Source of the DNA: Lineus longissimus
Lineage: Eukaryota > Nemertea > Pilidiophora > Heteronemertea > Lineidae
NCBI RefSeq assembly: GCF_910592395.1
Contig: NC_088312.1
Coordinates: 13,580,001-13,644,000 of the forward strand
DNA: 64,000 bases
Direction: 5' to 3'
Positions 10,760-24,723 of this stretch are shown piece after piece. The translations under genes were made by a program, and so were the position numbers. The notes beneath the pieces were generated by a model. The model was not told the origin of the DNA, searched no databases, and saw only the letters and a list, made by a program, of their open reading frames with translations. Numbering within the stretch: the first letter of the stretch is position 1; the number at the start of each line of letters is the position of its first letter.

Positions 10760-13700
10760 AAATCTTATCTAGATTTTCGGCATGGTATATGTAACTCAAG
10801 CATTGCCCAGAGCTGATTTTACACCAATTGAGATAAATCAAGCATTCCCGAAATAGCATTTCACTCGGCCTACACACTACACCAAGACAATGCCAGTACA
10901 CTAGCATCTCCGGAACTCATACATAAAACCAATAGGAGCATTACACCAGCACAAGATTTACATCAAAACGACGGCGCATGTAACACTAATTTTACCATTA
11001 CACCAACACTGGCATCGGCTGGCATTTTTCAAAGTAAGAACCTTGCACTATTGAACTTAATTTATGTGATGGGCCATGGGGCGAGACCCATCTGTGCTTT
11101 TATCAGCAGTGATTATCCCTGGATTGTGAGCAAGATACAGCTCCGGCGTAACATGCCAAGTCATAATTAACTGTCAGCAAACTTGTCAGCTGTGTTTAAC
11201 TGTTAAAGGTCGTATGGCCTTATGACATTAACTATGACATGTTTACTGATTATGTTAGATGTATCCTTGTATATTCTTTTTCGTTGGTTTTCGATTTGCG
11301 CACGATGTTTTCTCACTGGAATGCAGTTTATAGATATAGTTTTTATCCCAGCATAGGAGAAATACGAGTTGTGCAAATGGTCGTCGTCAAAAAGCTTTAT
11401 TTGCGACAAAAAAGGGTTCCCCTTGAAATTATCGACAAGTCCGCCGCCACAGTATTTCGAATTCGTTGTCAAAAAGGGGTTCCAGTAAACAGTGGATAGG
11501 CAGTGTTCAAATGACAATTTTACCAGGGTACTAACTTTAAGAGCCCTCCTCCCCCTCAAAAAAGGGCGCACAAGCCTTACTAGTATATGATCCCCAGTCG
11601 AAACCACTCCATGCAGTCAGAGTAAAAAATCTGGCAGAAACCACCCAATTGTTAGTGACCTGCTATGGATTTAAAGTACACCTCTGTTTTCTCTCATGAA
11701 AGTGGTCCGGCTCTTTGAGAGCCATACCGAAGCTAATATTCATTGGTCCACCGTGTACATCTTCTCGCTGAGCTAGTTACAGACGTAGCCATGTTCGATC
11801 ATATACTTGAGAACACTCTATCAAAGGAAAGTAAGACATTTAAGCAGCCGAGGGTGAAATGCATTATAACGCCATTTTCATCCATAATCTGATAATGGAA
11901 ACTCTTTTAACCAGTTTCTACACGAACATATTCACTCTATAATCGCCTTGAAAATAAAGAATAAAATGATTCACCGTAGTACCCGCTGCGAGTGAATGTA
12001 CTCTGATTTCAACATTGTCGGCCTATCAATTATTTTCTTTCTAATTATGCAAGGGAGCATAATTAAGAAGAAACTATAAAGGTAGCTTTGGTAACCATAG
12101 TGGACAATGATATGCTGACACTGTCCGAATCCCCACACTGTTTACTGAAGAATTTAGACAAGTGCCTGCCGTGGGCACGGTGGGTAAAGGTATCGGTCTA
12201 CCTAAGAAAAATACGTGCTAACCTGGAGATGGAAATGAAATACAAGGAAATGACGACACAAAAGAAACAGACCAGCGATTAGTTTGTGTATACCCCTCCA
12301 ACACTGTGATGGGATGAAGGCCTTGTTTCTATTGTGTTACAAAGGTAAACCAATATGTTCACCCACCGTGGTTGGACGCGTAGAGTTCTCACACTTTAGT
12401 ACGTGGTCAGTGCAAATATGAGCGGGCCATACTCCTTTAAGGCGTTTGAATTAACGCCATGGTTTCCTATCTTGACCCTCAAGCATTGGATCCACTCCGC
12501 CGACCCGGACTCCGTTACACCAACCCTCCACCCAACACGCAGATCTGCCTGTATAAGTTGGTTCTGTTATTCCTCACCAGATCGCATGCTACCGCCGATA
12601 TCAACCAATCAGAAGGCCTGTATCAAGAGCGCACTTTGATCATGATCTAAACAACCTCGCTTCTAGTAGTCTACATTCAAAAGCGCTGGGTCAAAAGTGT
12701 ATATTGACAGCATGCCAAGGCTGGAGGCGAGAATAAAAATGACTCATTTATGAAAAATCGCAATTTTGAAAGCAGCGTTCTGATTGGCTCATCACAACTT
12801 GAGGCGCACGAGATTCAGAATTATGGCATGCTTTTCTTCAGAGGTATGAGGGGAGGTAACGGACCGATTAACTCTGATGGTTCAGAATGCGGTTTCCCAG
12901 CCTTAATGTGTCAATATAATGTTACTTCTGAGCTTTGCAACAAAGAAATGTTATAGGCCTAGAGCTTCAGCGATCACCAATTCATGAACCACAAAGTGAT
13001 GCTTCCTCAGAGCACTAGTTTCATAGCTTGGATATGTGTGTTTCTAGACTTCCATCGTAAAAAAAGGTTCTTATCGCAGTGCAGTTTAATGGCTAATAAG
13101 AGACGTACAGTTGACACGGTCCAAAACCAGATAGACTGGGACACGGATGTGCATAATCTGTACATTGAAGACAAATGTTTTCCTCTAATGGAGTATTCGA
13201 TCAGTAACTATTGCCAATTAGAGTTATCCATGCGCGCTATTGTCAGTACGATTCTGTGACATCTCCTGAAAGGATTAATTCTACTTTTACTAGTTCTTTC
13301 ATGTATCTTGAGATCATTAAGACACGATCCAAACGAGGTGCGTGTAACTGGATGCTGGAAAATCTCTCGTTCTCGCCCTTATCTTCTAGTTTTTTTGTGT
13401 GTATTTTTTGTCGAAATTGTATTCGAGAAGCACGTTGCGTTTGACAAAAAAGTGTTACATTACGTGATAGCCCACTGTGAGTTTAGAGACTCTGATTTTT
13501 TTCTGAAAAAAAAAATCTAAAATCTAAAAACTGATTTTATAATTTGCTGTTATTTTTCAATGCAGCATGCCTGACTTTGAATTCTGTGATAATGAGTTTC
13601 GGCCGTGATGCCTTGGGTAAAAATCATGATTTCAGAATTCATGAGTACCGTGCAGCTGAATGTATTGCCAGACCGTCTCCAGTCCATTTAGGGCTATATA

Positions 13701-16700
13701 TTGGTTGACCAATAAAAACGAGTGTACGACTTAAAATGTTAACGTATGATAAGTACAAGGACTGTAGTTTATAAATCTTACTCGTACATCCTTATACTAA
13801 TATTTTCTTGGCAAATTGACCGCAAATCTAAGGTCGATAATTTTTATATTGTTCATAGGACAACACTTTCCGAAAAAAACGTGGCGGTGAAAGCTTAATT
13901 ATTGGACTTTTGTGCCTCCATGGCTAAATTTCGCTTATCTTAGTTTAAAGAAATGTGGAGTCTCTTCCTTCAACAAGAATTGTGTGACATTCTCATAAAA
14001 GGAGGCATCCCCATCCTACTATAAACATATAATCATTGCAGGTTCAGCAATTGGATGAAAACGCATATTCAATAAATATCATGTATTCTTCTAATTTGAC
14101 CTCGACGGGAATTACTTTTTTGACATGAACTGTATTATTTTAACACTATCTAAATAGTGTGAATTTGGAACATGATATGATCCTCGGATTTTCACTGAAC
14201 GTGGCAAAGATCCATAATAATGTTGTCGTTTGTGGACCACTCGACACAAAACCCATGCAATCAAATGCATGCTAGAAATATGCCACATATCTCATATACT
14301 AAGTGCTTTTCTTTATCCCCGCCAAAGTGAAACATGTCAGATTTCGATACGTCAGGCGCCAGCTTATAGCAAGCAGTACGAAGAGCTAGACCGTCGAAGT
14401 ACCTAATATGTAAATCATATACATGTATGTCCTTTATCGATGGCTTTAAAAAACATGATCCTCCTACAACTAAATATGAAAGATTGTAGACTGTCGCGTA
14501 TGCAGGACTCAATGACACCGCATAGACCTTCGTACTTCATGTTTCGTCGTTCGTACCAATTGCGAAACCTGCCTAATGGACACACCACTCAACCACGATG
14601 TCAGTATAGATATATGCAAATTCATATAACCGTGTCTTGCTGTTAAGGCATTGATTAAAAACCAGCCAGAACGCATCCGCACGTATTAGGAAGAAATATT
14701 ATTGAAAGTCAATCTGCCAAGTGACATTTTTGCGTGTGTACAAAGCGTCGAGATGAGTGAGCCAAGTTCTTTGAAACTGTGAATATTGATATTTTGGCTT
14801 GTTCAGATCGAGTTCGTTTCTCTTTATCAACAGTTAGTACATGGTCGGTTACTTGGTTTCTCTGTTAGTGATATCATGTTTTTTAGCTTTCATAATAGGC
14901 TAATGACAAACTTAAGTTACCCGATAGAAATATCAATACGGAGATGACGTCATTTTCAGAAAAGGGTTTTCGTATATGTCGTGATCAGGAGTCGTTTCCC
15001 GTAATCGACAGCTTATTCTCGGTTAGTTAAATCCCTGTCAGTGAGCACTGTGATTGATATTTCGTATCAACCCACGCGATTGTTGCGACACCAATAATAC
15101 TTTTATATTTCAAAAATAGTTCAGCTAAGTGTGATGGCTGGTGCAGTCTTTCTTTGAAGTTAAAACCCCTCTATCTATCTATCGATCAAAATCACCTTCA
15201 GTGGTGGCGAAGTCTATCAACATCAGGTGGGTATATATATATCCACGGTGGTTAGGAACAAGAATAAGTACGACCGGCTGATGAATTGGTAAAAAGTAAA
15301 AACCCGGGATGCTTTTTAACCCAGGCATCATTCCGTTCTCTTGTCGCAAAGAGGAGACCGAGACGAATGTGTTACTTACATGTATCAATACAAACAATTA
15401 GCCGCTAGTGCTTCCTAAGCTGAAAATACTTATAGGCTATTATAAAACGACAGTAAAGTGTGTAAATGATAGTAACTTGTCGTTTTACACCGAAATAACA
15501 CGGTATCCAAATCCGCAACTTTTGAGCTAGGAGGAGCCAGACACTTTGACATTGGAACAGTTTCTCCTTCTACAGCGGTAGTCGATGATACTATCATTGT
15601 AAACATGTGTTATTTTTGTAACTTTATTAAATTGACAATTGCTTAGCCTTTTCAGTTCAAGTGTGAATACAAGAGTTTAATGGCGAATACAGTGTGACAA
15701 TGCACTTGTGTGTGTCCTCATGAATGAATTACTCTCGAATTTGAAAAAGGCATTTGATCGGAAAATACCACCTTATTGCTTTAGTATCTCCAATTCATGC
15801 CAGAATTTGAAGATTACGATTCGATATCATTGCCATTACGCAAGGTTTCGCATGTTGAAAAGTAATATACCACAAGAGTTCGTTAATACTCTAATTTGTA
15901 CTGCGTAGTTCCGCTAACGATGATTCGAGTCGAACACCCATTGTAATCAACTACTAGCCCTCAAGCTATCCTTAACAAGCTATTTCATCAGATGTTTGTG
16001 AATGAGCAAGCATCACAAAGGAGCTATAGAGTAACACAATTGCCATAGCTTGCGGATTGTAAGATACATATCAAATCTGCTCAACAGAGGTGCCCACGGG
16101 ACTACGAGAAAATACCCAATGTTTTCCTATCGTATCAGTGTTTGTTCATGTTGCCAGCATACCAGCTACTACTTAGTTCCCGTTATGAAAAACGTGTTAC
16201 TTTTAGTTCTTGATTAAGAATCGAAGTAAATCATTTTTTTCATGTTTTTCATGTTTTTTTAATTGAACATCGAAAGTAAAACATTTCTTTTTCATTACAA
16301 ACAGTAGTAGCTGGTATTTCTGCACGATGAATAAACACTACTATATTGAATAATTTGGTACAATGCAGTTTATTCAAACCTCAGATTCCAAATAAAAGTG
16401 TTCAGATACCAATATTGACTCGTACAAATTCATTATCAAAAAATGGGGTAAGTGACCGAGCTACCGGGAGAGCTTTATTCAGAAAATTATAATACTGAGG
16501 AACAAAATCAATACTAGTTTTAATTGACACGCAGTACTTGTCTGCTCTCTGCTCGACAGTCCATTGTATGATTACATCAGAGCGTTAAATTCACCCTGAC
16601 GGTACATGATTATCAAACCATCGGTCATGCGAATTACAACAAATGATACATCGCCAATTACCCAGTAGAATAGGTTGCGGGATGTATAAATATATACAGT

Positions 16701-17215
16701 GATTTTAAGCGACGGAGTATTGGAAAAATGCGCCATGCTATGCCATTGTAGTACGTATTTAGCTCATTTATGATTACGGATCAACAGGGGATTGCTAGTA
16801 ATGTACGTGATTAATGACTTCCCTTTCCATCTATATCAGGGCGATGACAACTCTTTGATTGGCTTTTTACGAACAAGTCATAAATACAGGACAACCTTTT
16901 TACAAATCACCATTTTGCATTTCGGCTTAATGCTGCTGATTGATGATCTATAGCTGCAATAAATAGTACACCTTCTGTACCGGTCTTCACAGCGTTATTT
17001 CGCAATAAATTAGCTTGTTTTTTTATTGTGCATTTTAAGGTTTCTGGCATTCATATGTGCCACTTAAATAAAGCGTTTCAAAAAATGCCCATCTTACAAC
17101 ATAACATAGACTTACAAGTTTTGTCAGTACGAATTATGCAGTTTCAACGAGAAAAAAAAAGAATTACAATATCTCGGTACCAAAATATCTTTGTATTGTT
17201 TCGATGTTGAAATAA
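10760..17215. other. Long non-coding stretch
   Basis: About 6.4 kb without a gene I can support. Frames up to 134 codons (for example 11203-11607 on the minus strand) show no domain, and their opposite-strand counterparts are equally long. I see no clear transposon ends. AT-rich single-base runs and short ATAT runs (near 15233) are the only simple features. It could be intron or intergenic DNA. Confidence 0.35.
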
Positions 17216-17218
17216 ATC

Positions 17219-20200
17219 TACTCTAATCTCCCACTTACCTGTCCCATTTCCAAACCCTATCGCAAGTGACTAAGTCCGAATATTGCTAATTTTGGTTGGG
17301 GCAGAGCTCAATTTATGGAACAGCCTGGAGTAGTGACATGACAATGGACACTGTAAGGCTTTACGACAATCTTGCCTAGTCACGTAGTCGTTTACGTGTA
17401 CTGCGGCTGGGCGACCGGGGCAATTAGGGTCACGGTTTCGTAACAGCTCAAGATCACTGTGGCGATTCGTTCACCATTTAACACACTGTATTTACACAAT
17501 GGGAGCTACTACAACCGATCAATTGCCCAATGGAATAAGAGTGATTATAGAAGAGTCCTGGCTATTCTGCAGTTAAGCAGTGAAGTGGTCTAGGAACACC
17601 CACAAGGAGTCTTTAAACTGTGATCGGGCCTGATTGTTGATTTCATCACCTGTAGTTAAAAAGAGTGGCCTCGTCTTTGACATGGAAGGGTAAAGTCACT
17701 AGATTGGAACTGGGACGAAAGAACAGGGTGATCTACTGCCTGATAATGGGCATTAAAGAAAAAATTGAACAGAAGATTAACATTCTGATAAGGTTTTATT
17801 CATCATGAAAGTCAACATCAGCGTCATCAGGGTCAAACTCAAGCTCATCATTAACCTCTTCAAGTTCCCCATCTGCTGGATGCGGGATCACTGGGTCGTC
17901 ATTCCCGTCCGGAAGAAGTCCACTTAGTCTCCACCCACTGACTATCACTTGGAATGCCACTCTTTCCCAGGCGAGACTGATCATACGTACTACTTCCTGG
18001 CGGGAAATCTGATCACAGTGTCCATCATCTTCGGTATGTCCAATCTTCCAGGCTTTCCACACCAATCTGAGATGACATTTAAAACTGCGATTTACAGTTA
18101 AGTCCAAAGGTTGCAAAATTGAAGTGCATCGTCCAGGAATGAACGAATCCTGTCCATTTTGCCGCGGAATTTCCTCCGTAAACAGATGATGTCTATGGGC
18201 AGGGTAGCGATCCAAGATGAGGAGAAAGGTTGCTCCGGCAATAAATGGCACAACAATGGCTTGCAACCATTCGATCAATGACTGATGTCTTGCCCAGCCA
18301 TTCGGAGTACCTGTAACCTAAGATTAAAACGTTTCGTTTAGAAATAAAGAATAAATCGGTGCAATTCATGAAAATGTATGACTCATTCTCCGATTGTATT
18401 GTTGCTCAGCCAGCTGATAGCTTTGGGAAATGGTTTCAAAGATCAACGTACTGCAATGATTCTAAAAATAGAACAGGATTCGTAAAAAGACCATTAAACA
18501 CGAGGAGCAGGCAGATCATAGAGCTAGCTCCATTGGCAGTTGAAGATGATATGGTCATCTAACAGCTAATAAACCAGGATTAGTTAATGAAAAGGTTTAC
18601 TTACTCGCACGTTCTGGGGAGCATGGGCTCGCAGTTCTGCAATAACTTCGCCTTCAGCATCCAAGCCCCTAAAGTTGACCTCAGCTGGTAGTTTTCGTCC
18701 ATCGCTGGAGACGGCCAAGGTTACCGTGCATCCAATCTTCCCGTTCCCTCTTGAGGATCTGATGTCGATCGAATGTGATCATGTTGTAGCCATTGTGGTT
18801 TTCGGCACCATGTCAAAGTTGACAAATGTTTCATCCATGTTGATGATCACATGGAAATTTCCATTTTGGATGATTTGAGACGTTTCCCTACGATAGACGG
18901 CCGCTATTTCCATAGCGTTGTCGGGGAGGGTTCGCGTGTCCTTATTCTTTCTTCGATGGCTTATTCTTTTTCTGAAAGGAAAAGGAGACCACTTTTAGCT
19001 TTGAAAAACGTAGCTTACTCCCCCATTACTGTCCATTTCTTGGTCATTGGGCCCATTATTCCATTATGGCAGAACAAAAGTTGTGAGAGAACCCAACCCA
19101 AGTGAGATACCAATTTACGAAATGGCTTCGTTGTTTTTACCTTTCTTTGAATCGGGTCAGCGAGTGATCTGACGCTCGGAAATCCTGATTGCGAGGCCTT
19201 TGCGCTCTCGTCTGCTGCCTTTGTTCCTCCGTCAGATTAGTCCACCATTGTCTGTATTCTCTGGCTGCTTGTGACTGGAGATCGATCCCGGATACTGGAA
19301 TTCCATGCTGGCGGCGTTGAATAAACCAGTCGTTGAGCTGATTTTCCATGTCTGCCCAAAACGCTGAAAAGGACAAACGGTAGGCCTATCAAGCAGACGG
19401 TGAAGGGATGAATCGGAGGGGGAGAAGAGTAGAGTATGCCTGAAATCTAAGAAGAGTCCCTGAATAATGTCGAACTATGGATAAAACCTCATTTCACAGT
19501 GAAAGCCTGAACTCACTGTCGCGCTTTTGCGCCGCGTTTTCACCGAGGCGCGGAAATCAATTGTTATTCATTAGGTGAACAAAGGATTCCCCGCCCGGCG
19601 GTGAAAATGCGGCGGAAAAACGCGTCAGTGAGTACAGGCCTTAATCTTATGGGCCTACTTCACTTAAAATTGTACATCTTTCGTAAATTCCTGACAAAAA
19701 TGAGTTACCTTGTTCATCATTGCCATGCTGCCGAATCCTCCGCCGTCTCCTCTCAATTTGGGTGCACCTGTCGCGGCGTTCCGACATCTCTTCATACTGG
19801 TCTAGCCATCTTGAGAATGTCCTTGGATGGATGCGGTGATGTACGGCAAAAGAACGACAAGACCGGGCATGCGCAATGCCCATCGCATGGTGCAGCCTAA
19901 AAGTATCCACGTAGTCCAAACGCTGATTCAAGCTGTAGCCATGAAGATGTCTCCTTTCTTGGCCTTCGTTAGCCGCACCATTATTACCTCCGTCGTCACC
20001 ACCATCACCATGCCCACCATTACCGCCACCATCACCGTCGTCACCGTTATCCATCGAATTCACGACCCAAAATCCAATGGCAAAGCAAAAAATCCAAAAC
20101 AAACGCATCTCGTCGATTAACAAATCGAACCTCTGACAAAAACATCAATGAGCACACAAGAACTGTCCAACTTCTCTTATACTGTTTTGGAGAATACGTA

Positions 20201-20419
20201 ATTGTTATGTCACTGAGGTCATCCGTAACCTCACCCGATTAGGCCTAGTGTAATTCTTTGCCAGGCTCTGGGGTGTGACAAGGAAGTCGACAGAACAATT
20301 ATAATATTGATCCAGGGCATTCTGTTTCCGACCATACCCCACCCCATTTTATTGGACTTAGGATTTTCTGATGATTTTCCGGGTTCAGGAATGGGACAGG
20401 TAAGTGGGAGATTAGAGTA
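17219..20419 (-). mobile_element. Complete pogo-type DNA transposon
   Basis: The element is 17221-20417 (3,197 bp). The left terminus CTCTAATCTCCCACTTACCT continues GTCCCATT and is matched exactly by the reverse complement at the right end, giving inverted repeats of about 28 bp. TA lies directly outside both ends (17219-17220 and 20418-20419), the target-site duplication expected for the Tc1/mariner/pogo superfamily. Inside lies one minus-strand gene of four exons encoding a DNA-binding N terminus and a DDE transposase core. The near-identical termini suggest a fairly recent insertion, although the coding region already carries a stop codon. Confidence 0.92.
17796..20108 (-). pseudogene. Pogo-like transposase gene, four exons, one nonsense codon
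   Basis: Exons read from the minus strand: 20108-19709, 19363-19141, 18971-18605 and 18317-17796. All three introns have GT...AG ends and the reading phase is kept across every junction. Exon 1 has a Gly/Asp/Asn-rich tract, then a helix-turn-helix-like region (SLNQRLDYVDTF ... HPRTFSRWLDQYEE). Exon 2 resembles a CENP-B type DNA-binding domain (ENQLNDWFIQRRQHGIPVSG). Exon 3 holds the first catalytic Asp in INMDETFVNFDM. Exon 4 holds the second in LLILDRYPAH, then SILQPLDLTVNRSFK and a very acidic C terminus, as in pogo/Tigger proteins. A TGA interrupts exon 3 shortly after the NMDET motif (about 18790), so this copy is probably inactive. The start could instead be the downstream Met at the acidic tract. 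Confidence 0.88.
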
Positions 20420-22015
20420 TTTCGGCTATTCTACGTCCGCTATTTTGTTAGGGCCAAATGGTAGCCTTAGGGCATGTTGCATTATTCATGTAGATTTCAA
20501 AATTTGAAGGGAGCATGTAAGTCAGAAGCCCCCCCCCCCCCCCCCCCAACAAACAAACAAACAAAAACAATAGATACGCATTATGTACATTTTGCACCGC
20601 GTGTATACTTCTATCCGCGACCGCAAATAAACAAACGCGTGCATTTATTTCATAATACGCACTGTGCTTACATTACTCATCAGTCACGACCCCAGCCCAT
20701 AAAATGTGGGAAATACTAGACATTAATCACTCTTTCATCATCTCTCCATCGTAAGCAGGCACTTCAAGGGCTACAGATTGCATGACAAATGTGTCAGGCG
20801 GGCCGAGGGACCGCGGACGCGAACTCGATCACGATTGCTCGCCGCTTGGTTAAAAACGATAAAATGGTCGCCCTCCAGGTTCGAGCAGCTCTTATATGTT
20901 TAGAAATAGACAACGTTTGTCAGTGTAAAGCTTGTCAATGTGTTTCTGGTCTGTTCCCCAGGTTGGAGAGAGGCTATCATTTGAAAGACGACTCTCAAAC
21001 GTGCAACTTGTCGTCAAATGAGAGACCAAACACAACCATCCGCGTCACTCTCGGACCGGAACGAAAAAATTAGATCATTTATGTCGATTCGAAGGGGGCG
21101 AGTTTGAAACCTAAATGGTAAAAAGAACAATGCTTTTTTGAATCCTTATTTTGCATGCTGTGGAAAGTACATGCCAGTAATACCTGATCTAAAAGAATGT
21201 TCCATTTTAAAAGTCCGATTACGCAGTCAGTTTTGCATGATATCATCTTTAAAATTCGGCCGTGATCTAGCTTTGGATATTATGAGTAAGCTTTCAATAT
21301 TTTAAGTTGCTAGGCCCTACACGTCTATAACTCATATGGTACTAATGTCAAGAAAGCAAGTCCAAAAAGCGATACCAATGGATATTGAAAAAACTGTCTG
21401 ATTTGAGCAGGTGCTCAATGTGACCGGTACGCAGACATTTTTTCCAGGTTGGAGTGTTTCTTTTTACTTCGTCCAACTTCCTACAATTCTCCGCTTTAGT
21501 AAACTTTTTTCAGATTGTCCTCGATAAACCTTTTCAGAGATAGTGAGTCCCAGATCGAGTAGTCCTCGGGTTATAATCAATAATTGACTTATCTCTATAA
21601 CAGCAAAAAAAACATGATTGCTCTCTGCCATATCAAAGATATGACTGAAAAATAAAACCTTTGATAAATAATTGATGAACCAGCACACTATCAACCCAGG
21701 CAGCCATTAAAAGTTGACTCCGGTTGACAGGCGACAAAAAAAGTTATAGCAAACACAATGTCGCCGATTCCGTGGGAAATGATTTTGCATTTTTTGACAC
21801 GTACTTTTTAATTAAGCACTTTATGAGTGTAATATAAAATCTATTGATTAGAAACTTTAGGCTCTTCTAAACAATGTCACTGGTCACACGAGGCAATATT
21901 TTTAATGATACATTGTTGTTTTAAAGCCGGACGGTTTTTTTAGATCGCTGGCTATGCATGTATTAAACGAGCGGTTTTATGATTCACCGAACGGTCTTTA
22001 CGATATCATGATATA
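20420..22015. other. No recognisable gene
   Basis: A C homopolymer lies at about 20530-20548 and is followed by CAAA repeats. Otherwise there are only short frames without motifs. Confidence 0.35.
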
Positions 22016-22018
22016 CAG

Positions 22019-22549
22019 ATGGCCGAATTAAGCTCAATAACCCCTCTCCCCTCTCCCCCACAGCCCCCCCCACAACCCCCCACAGCCCCCCACTCTCAAC
22101 ACAGGTATAGAAAAAAAATAGAAGGTATTCCAATGCAGAACAGGCAGAGTTCGTCTGCAATCTTTGAAGATGCATTACCGATTCGGCAGGTTCTAACCAG
22201 TCCTTGGAGCGTTCCAAAACATAAACCCAAGAAACTACTCATTAAACCAGCCAAATTTATCGTTTTGATGGCACGTTTTTTTGTTGTTAGCTATTTCTTA
22301 ATTGTGGTCTTGGCTCTTGATACACTTTTATTCTTGTTTAATTACCCCGCCATTTCGGTGGTATTTAACATTTTCTTTCTCCCACGTTGTTCGCTGAGAA
22401 CTTATCAAAGAACCAGTCTTAACCTCGAAAGAAGCAGATTGGTTCCCAATCCTCACGCTAGAATTGCTGAGGACGCTTTGCGAGTTGGATACAGCCGTGC
22501 TCCTCACGGTTCTCCTATATACACATTGTACAGCATTAAACATTCATAA
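22019..22549 (+). other. Open frame of 176 codons, unrecognised
   Basis: This is a longer-than-average frame. The first 30 residues are Pro/Ser-rich because of a CCCCACA-type simple repeat. A hydrophobic stretch (about residues 80-120, FVVSYFLIVVLALDTLLFLF) could span a membrane. I recognise no domain, no splice sites and no neighbouring exon. The opposite strand is also partly open. Most likely it is a chance frame created by the low-complexity tract; a genuine small membrane protein is not excluded. Confidence 0.15.
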
Positions 22550-22569
22550 TGTACAACGAAGAATGCATG

Positions 22570-24715
22570 AGATAAGACGTGTAAGATACAAATAGCTGGA
22601 CGGGGGCGCCAGTGGGAATGTAGCGGCAAAGATTGAAACCAATCTGCTTCATCCACTGGTTTGTGGGGACGAGGTTGATTTAATTTACATTTTCTATGAA
22701 CAAGCATAAATCTACGTTAAAACAAGTATATTATTGAAAAATTTGGGAAGTTTCATCAGTGGTTTTTATGTTTTCATGGTTTTGAAAAATTCCAAGGTGA
22801 GAACCTACCTACTGCTTCAACCCCGAAGGATTTTTTCACAACAACCACTCGTATTATTAGCCATGAATCAATGTACACTCTACAGCCTACACTGACCGTC
22901 GCATCAATGGCAGTGGTGGCTTCTGTCATTAACCTTTTCCTTGTTTCAGCTGATGTGTTAGCAAACTGGTGTTGGATGTTAAAATGTGATATTGACCCTC
23001 TGTAAACCGCTGCAGCTGTGAAAATATATTTTGGGGCGAACCAGTAATGCGTCCGCAAGGTGATAAGCGAACACACAAGGGAACTGTGCACGGGAAGAGT
23101 CCACGGATACTCAGCCTTACGCATCGGAATCATTTTTAATGTCAATTTGACAAACAGTCATCCAGTGATTCCTCTTCCCCGGGCAGAATAAAAATACATC
23201 GCTTTTATGAATCGGCTTTATACGCAACAACCAAATATTGATTCTTGCGTGTACATAGCATTTTTTCTCAAGCAATTTTTGTAAGTTTTAATTTACGAAG
23301 GTAATAAGACGAAACATCTGCATTCTGGCGCATTATCTCATTCATATTTTTCTTTTACATGTTTTTCTCCAAGATTGGTATCAAAATATGATTTAAATAA
23401 GATTTAGACCCAAATCTTGAAACATTTGTATTGGAGACTGAGTAAAAATTCTAACAGAAATCTCTTTTAGAGTCATAGCAGCAAATTCGTCCTGTTTTAT
23501 GCCATTATCATTCTATCAAATGCTATTTGGTCTTTCAATTCAGGTTTTGAATTACACCGAATACAAAGCAGAGCAACACATTAGCCATGTTAGCGTGGCC
23601 AACGTATCGTCGCGGACCGGCTCTTAACTATCTTGACGCTTTACTTGAATTATGCGAAGATTTAGATATTCCGTGCCAACTCTGTTTCCAGAACCTCATT
23701 ATTACTGCTGACAACCAATCTATTCTTTAATTAGCATGCCACTCGTTTTATGGTTTTTATACGGGCTATATGACGTCCGTTCCCCTTGGAGAAATGTCTT
23801 CGTCCGTTTGTTGAATCGAATGATATCTTGTTGTGGAGATTAGAGAAAATTAATCAAGAGAGGCGCACGGAAGAGAAATGGGTATTTTAATGCGAGAGAG
23901 AAAAATAGCGGCATTCGTAAACTGCGTATTCCGAAGGTTCAGTAGACTGAAGATAAGCTACGAGTGATAACTCAGTCACTGCCAATGGCGTGCTGTTCAC
24001 TTAGTGATTAACTGAGAAGTTGTGGTGTATATCAAACCATTGAGTATGGTAGAGACATAGCAAAACTAATAGCAGCAGATTGGCTTCCAATGTGTAGGTT
24101 AAAATTTCGCTGCGCAGTGATTGAGGGCTCATAAACCCCACCGGATATTCAGCAAATTATTAGTTTTCACTCAGTGATCTATAGATAGGTATACTAGTTT
24201 ATGACAGCAAACCACATTTAAAGGACCATTGGCATTATTAAGGGCAATATTACCCAGCTGTCGGCTGTCCAGTCACCTCTTATTCTACATAAGTAGTTTC
24301 CATCAATAAATTGCATAAAAAAGGGAAAATTCAAAATCTGACTGAATTATCGTGCTTTTCCAATGTTGACTCCGATTTGACCCGAGTTAGCTCTCCACGC
24401 ATCGACTCTTTCCACTAAAAGGCGTTTCCTGGATCCAGGATCTAACCATTGACGTCATGGTACTGATATCGATTTTTCTGACGTCACGCTGATGGCGCTT
24501 GATTACCCCGAAACTGCGGCGATAAATGGAAATGATGATGCGTCTTAATAGCGGGGTGACATGAACTCGAATCTCTGTGTGCACGCACGTGGTGGGAAGG
24601 GTCTCCCGGTACTGAAAATAACGAATAACGCGTTTTTCTACTATCTGTGAGCTGAAAAAAAATTGGAAAAGCATCAAAAACATTCATAAAAATTGTTTTA
24701 CTGATGAACCAACAT
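22570..24715. other. No recognisable gene
   Basis: Nothing I can support. A stretch near 24322-24375 resembles one near 4924-4990, hinting at an old dispersed repeat. Confidence 0.3.
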
Positions 24716-24723
24716 ACTGCTAT

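Noticed and set aside
11203-11607. 134-codon minus-strand frame
   Set aside because: The antisense plus-strand frame (11239-11499) is similarly long and neither shows a domain; looks like chance openness.
19827-20120. Plus-strand frame over pogo exon 1
   Set aside because: Shadow of the minus-strand exon; its Thr/Ile-rich repeats arise from the Gly/Asp codon tract on the other strand.
22019-22549. 176-codon plus-strand frame
   Set aside because: Begins in a low-complexity CCCCACA tract, has no domain and no splice context, and the opposite strand is also open; listed only at low confidence.
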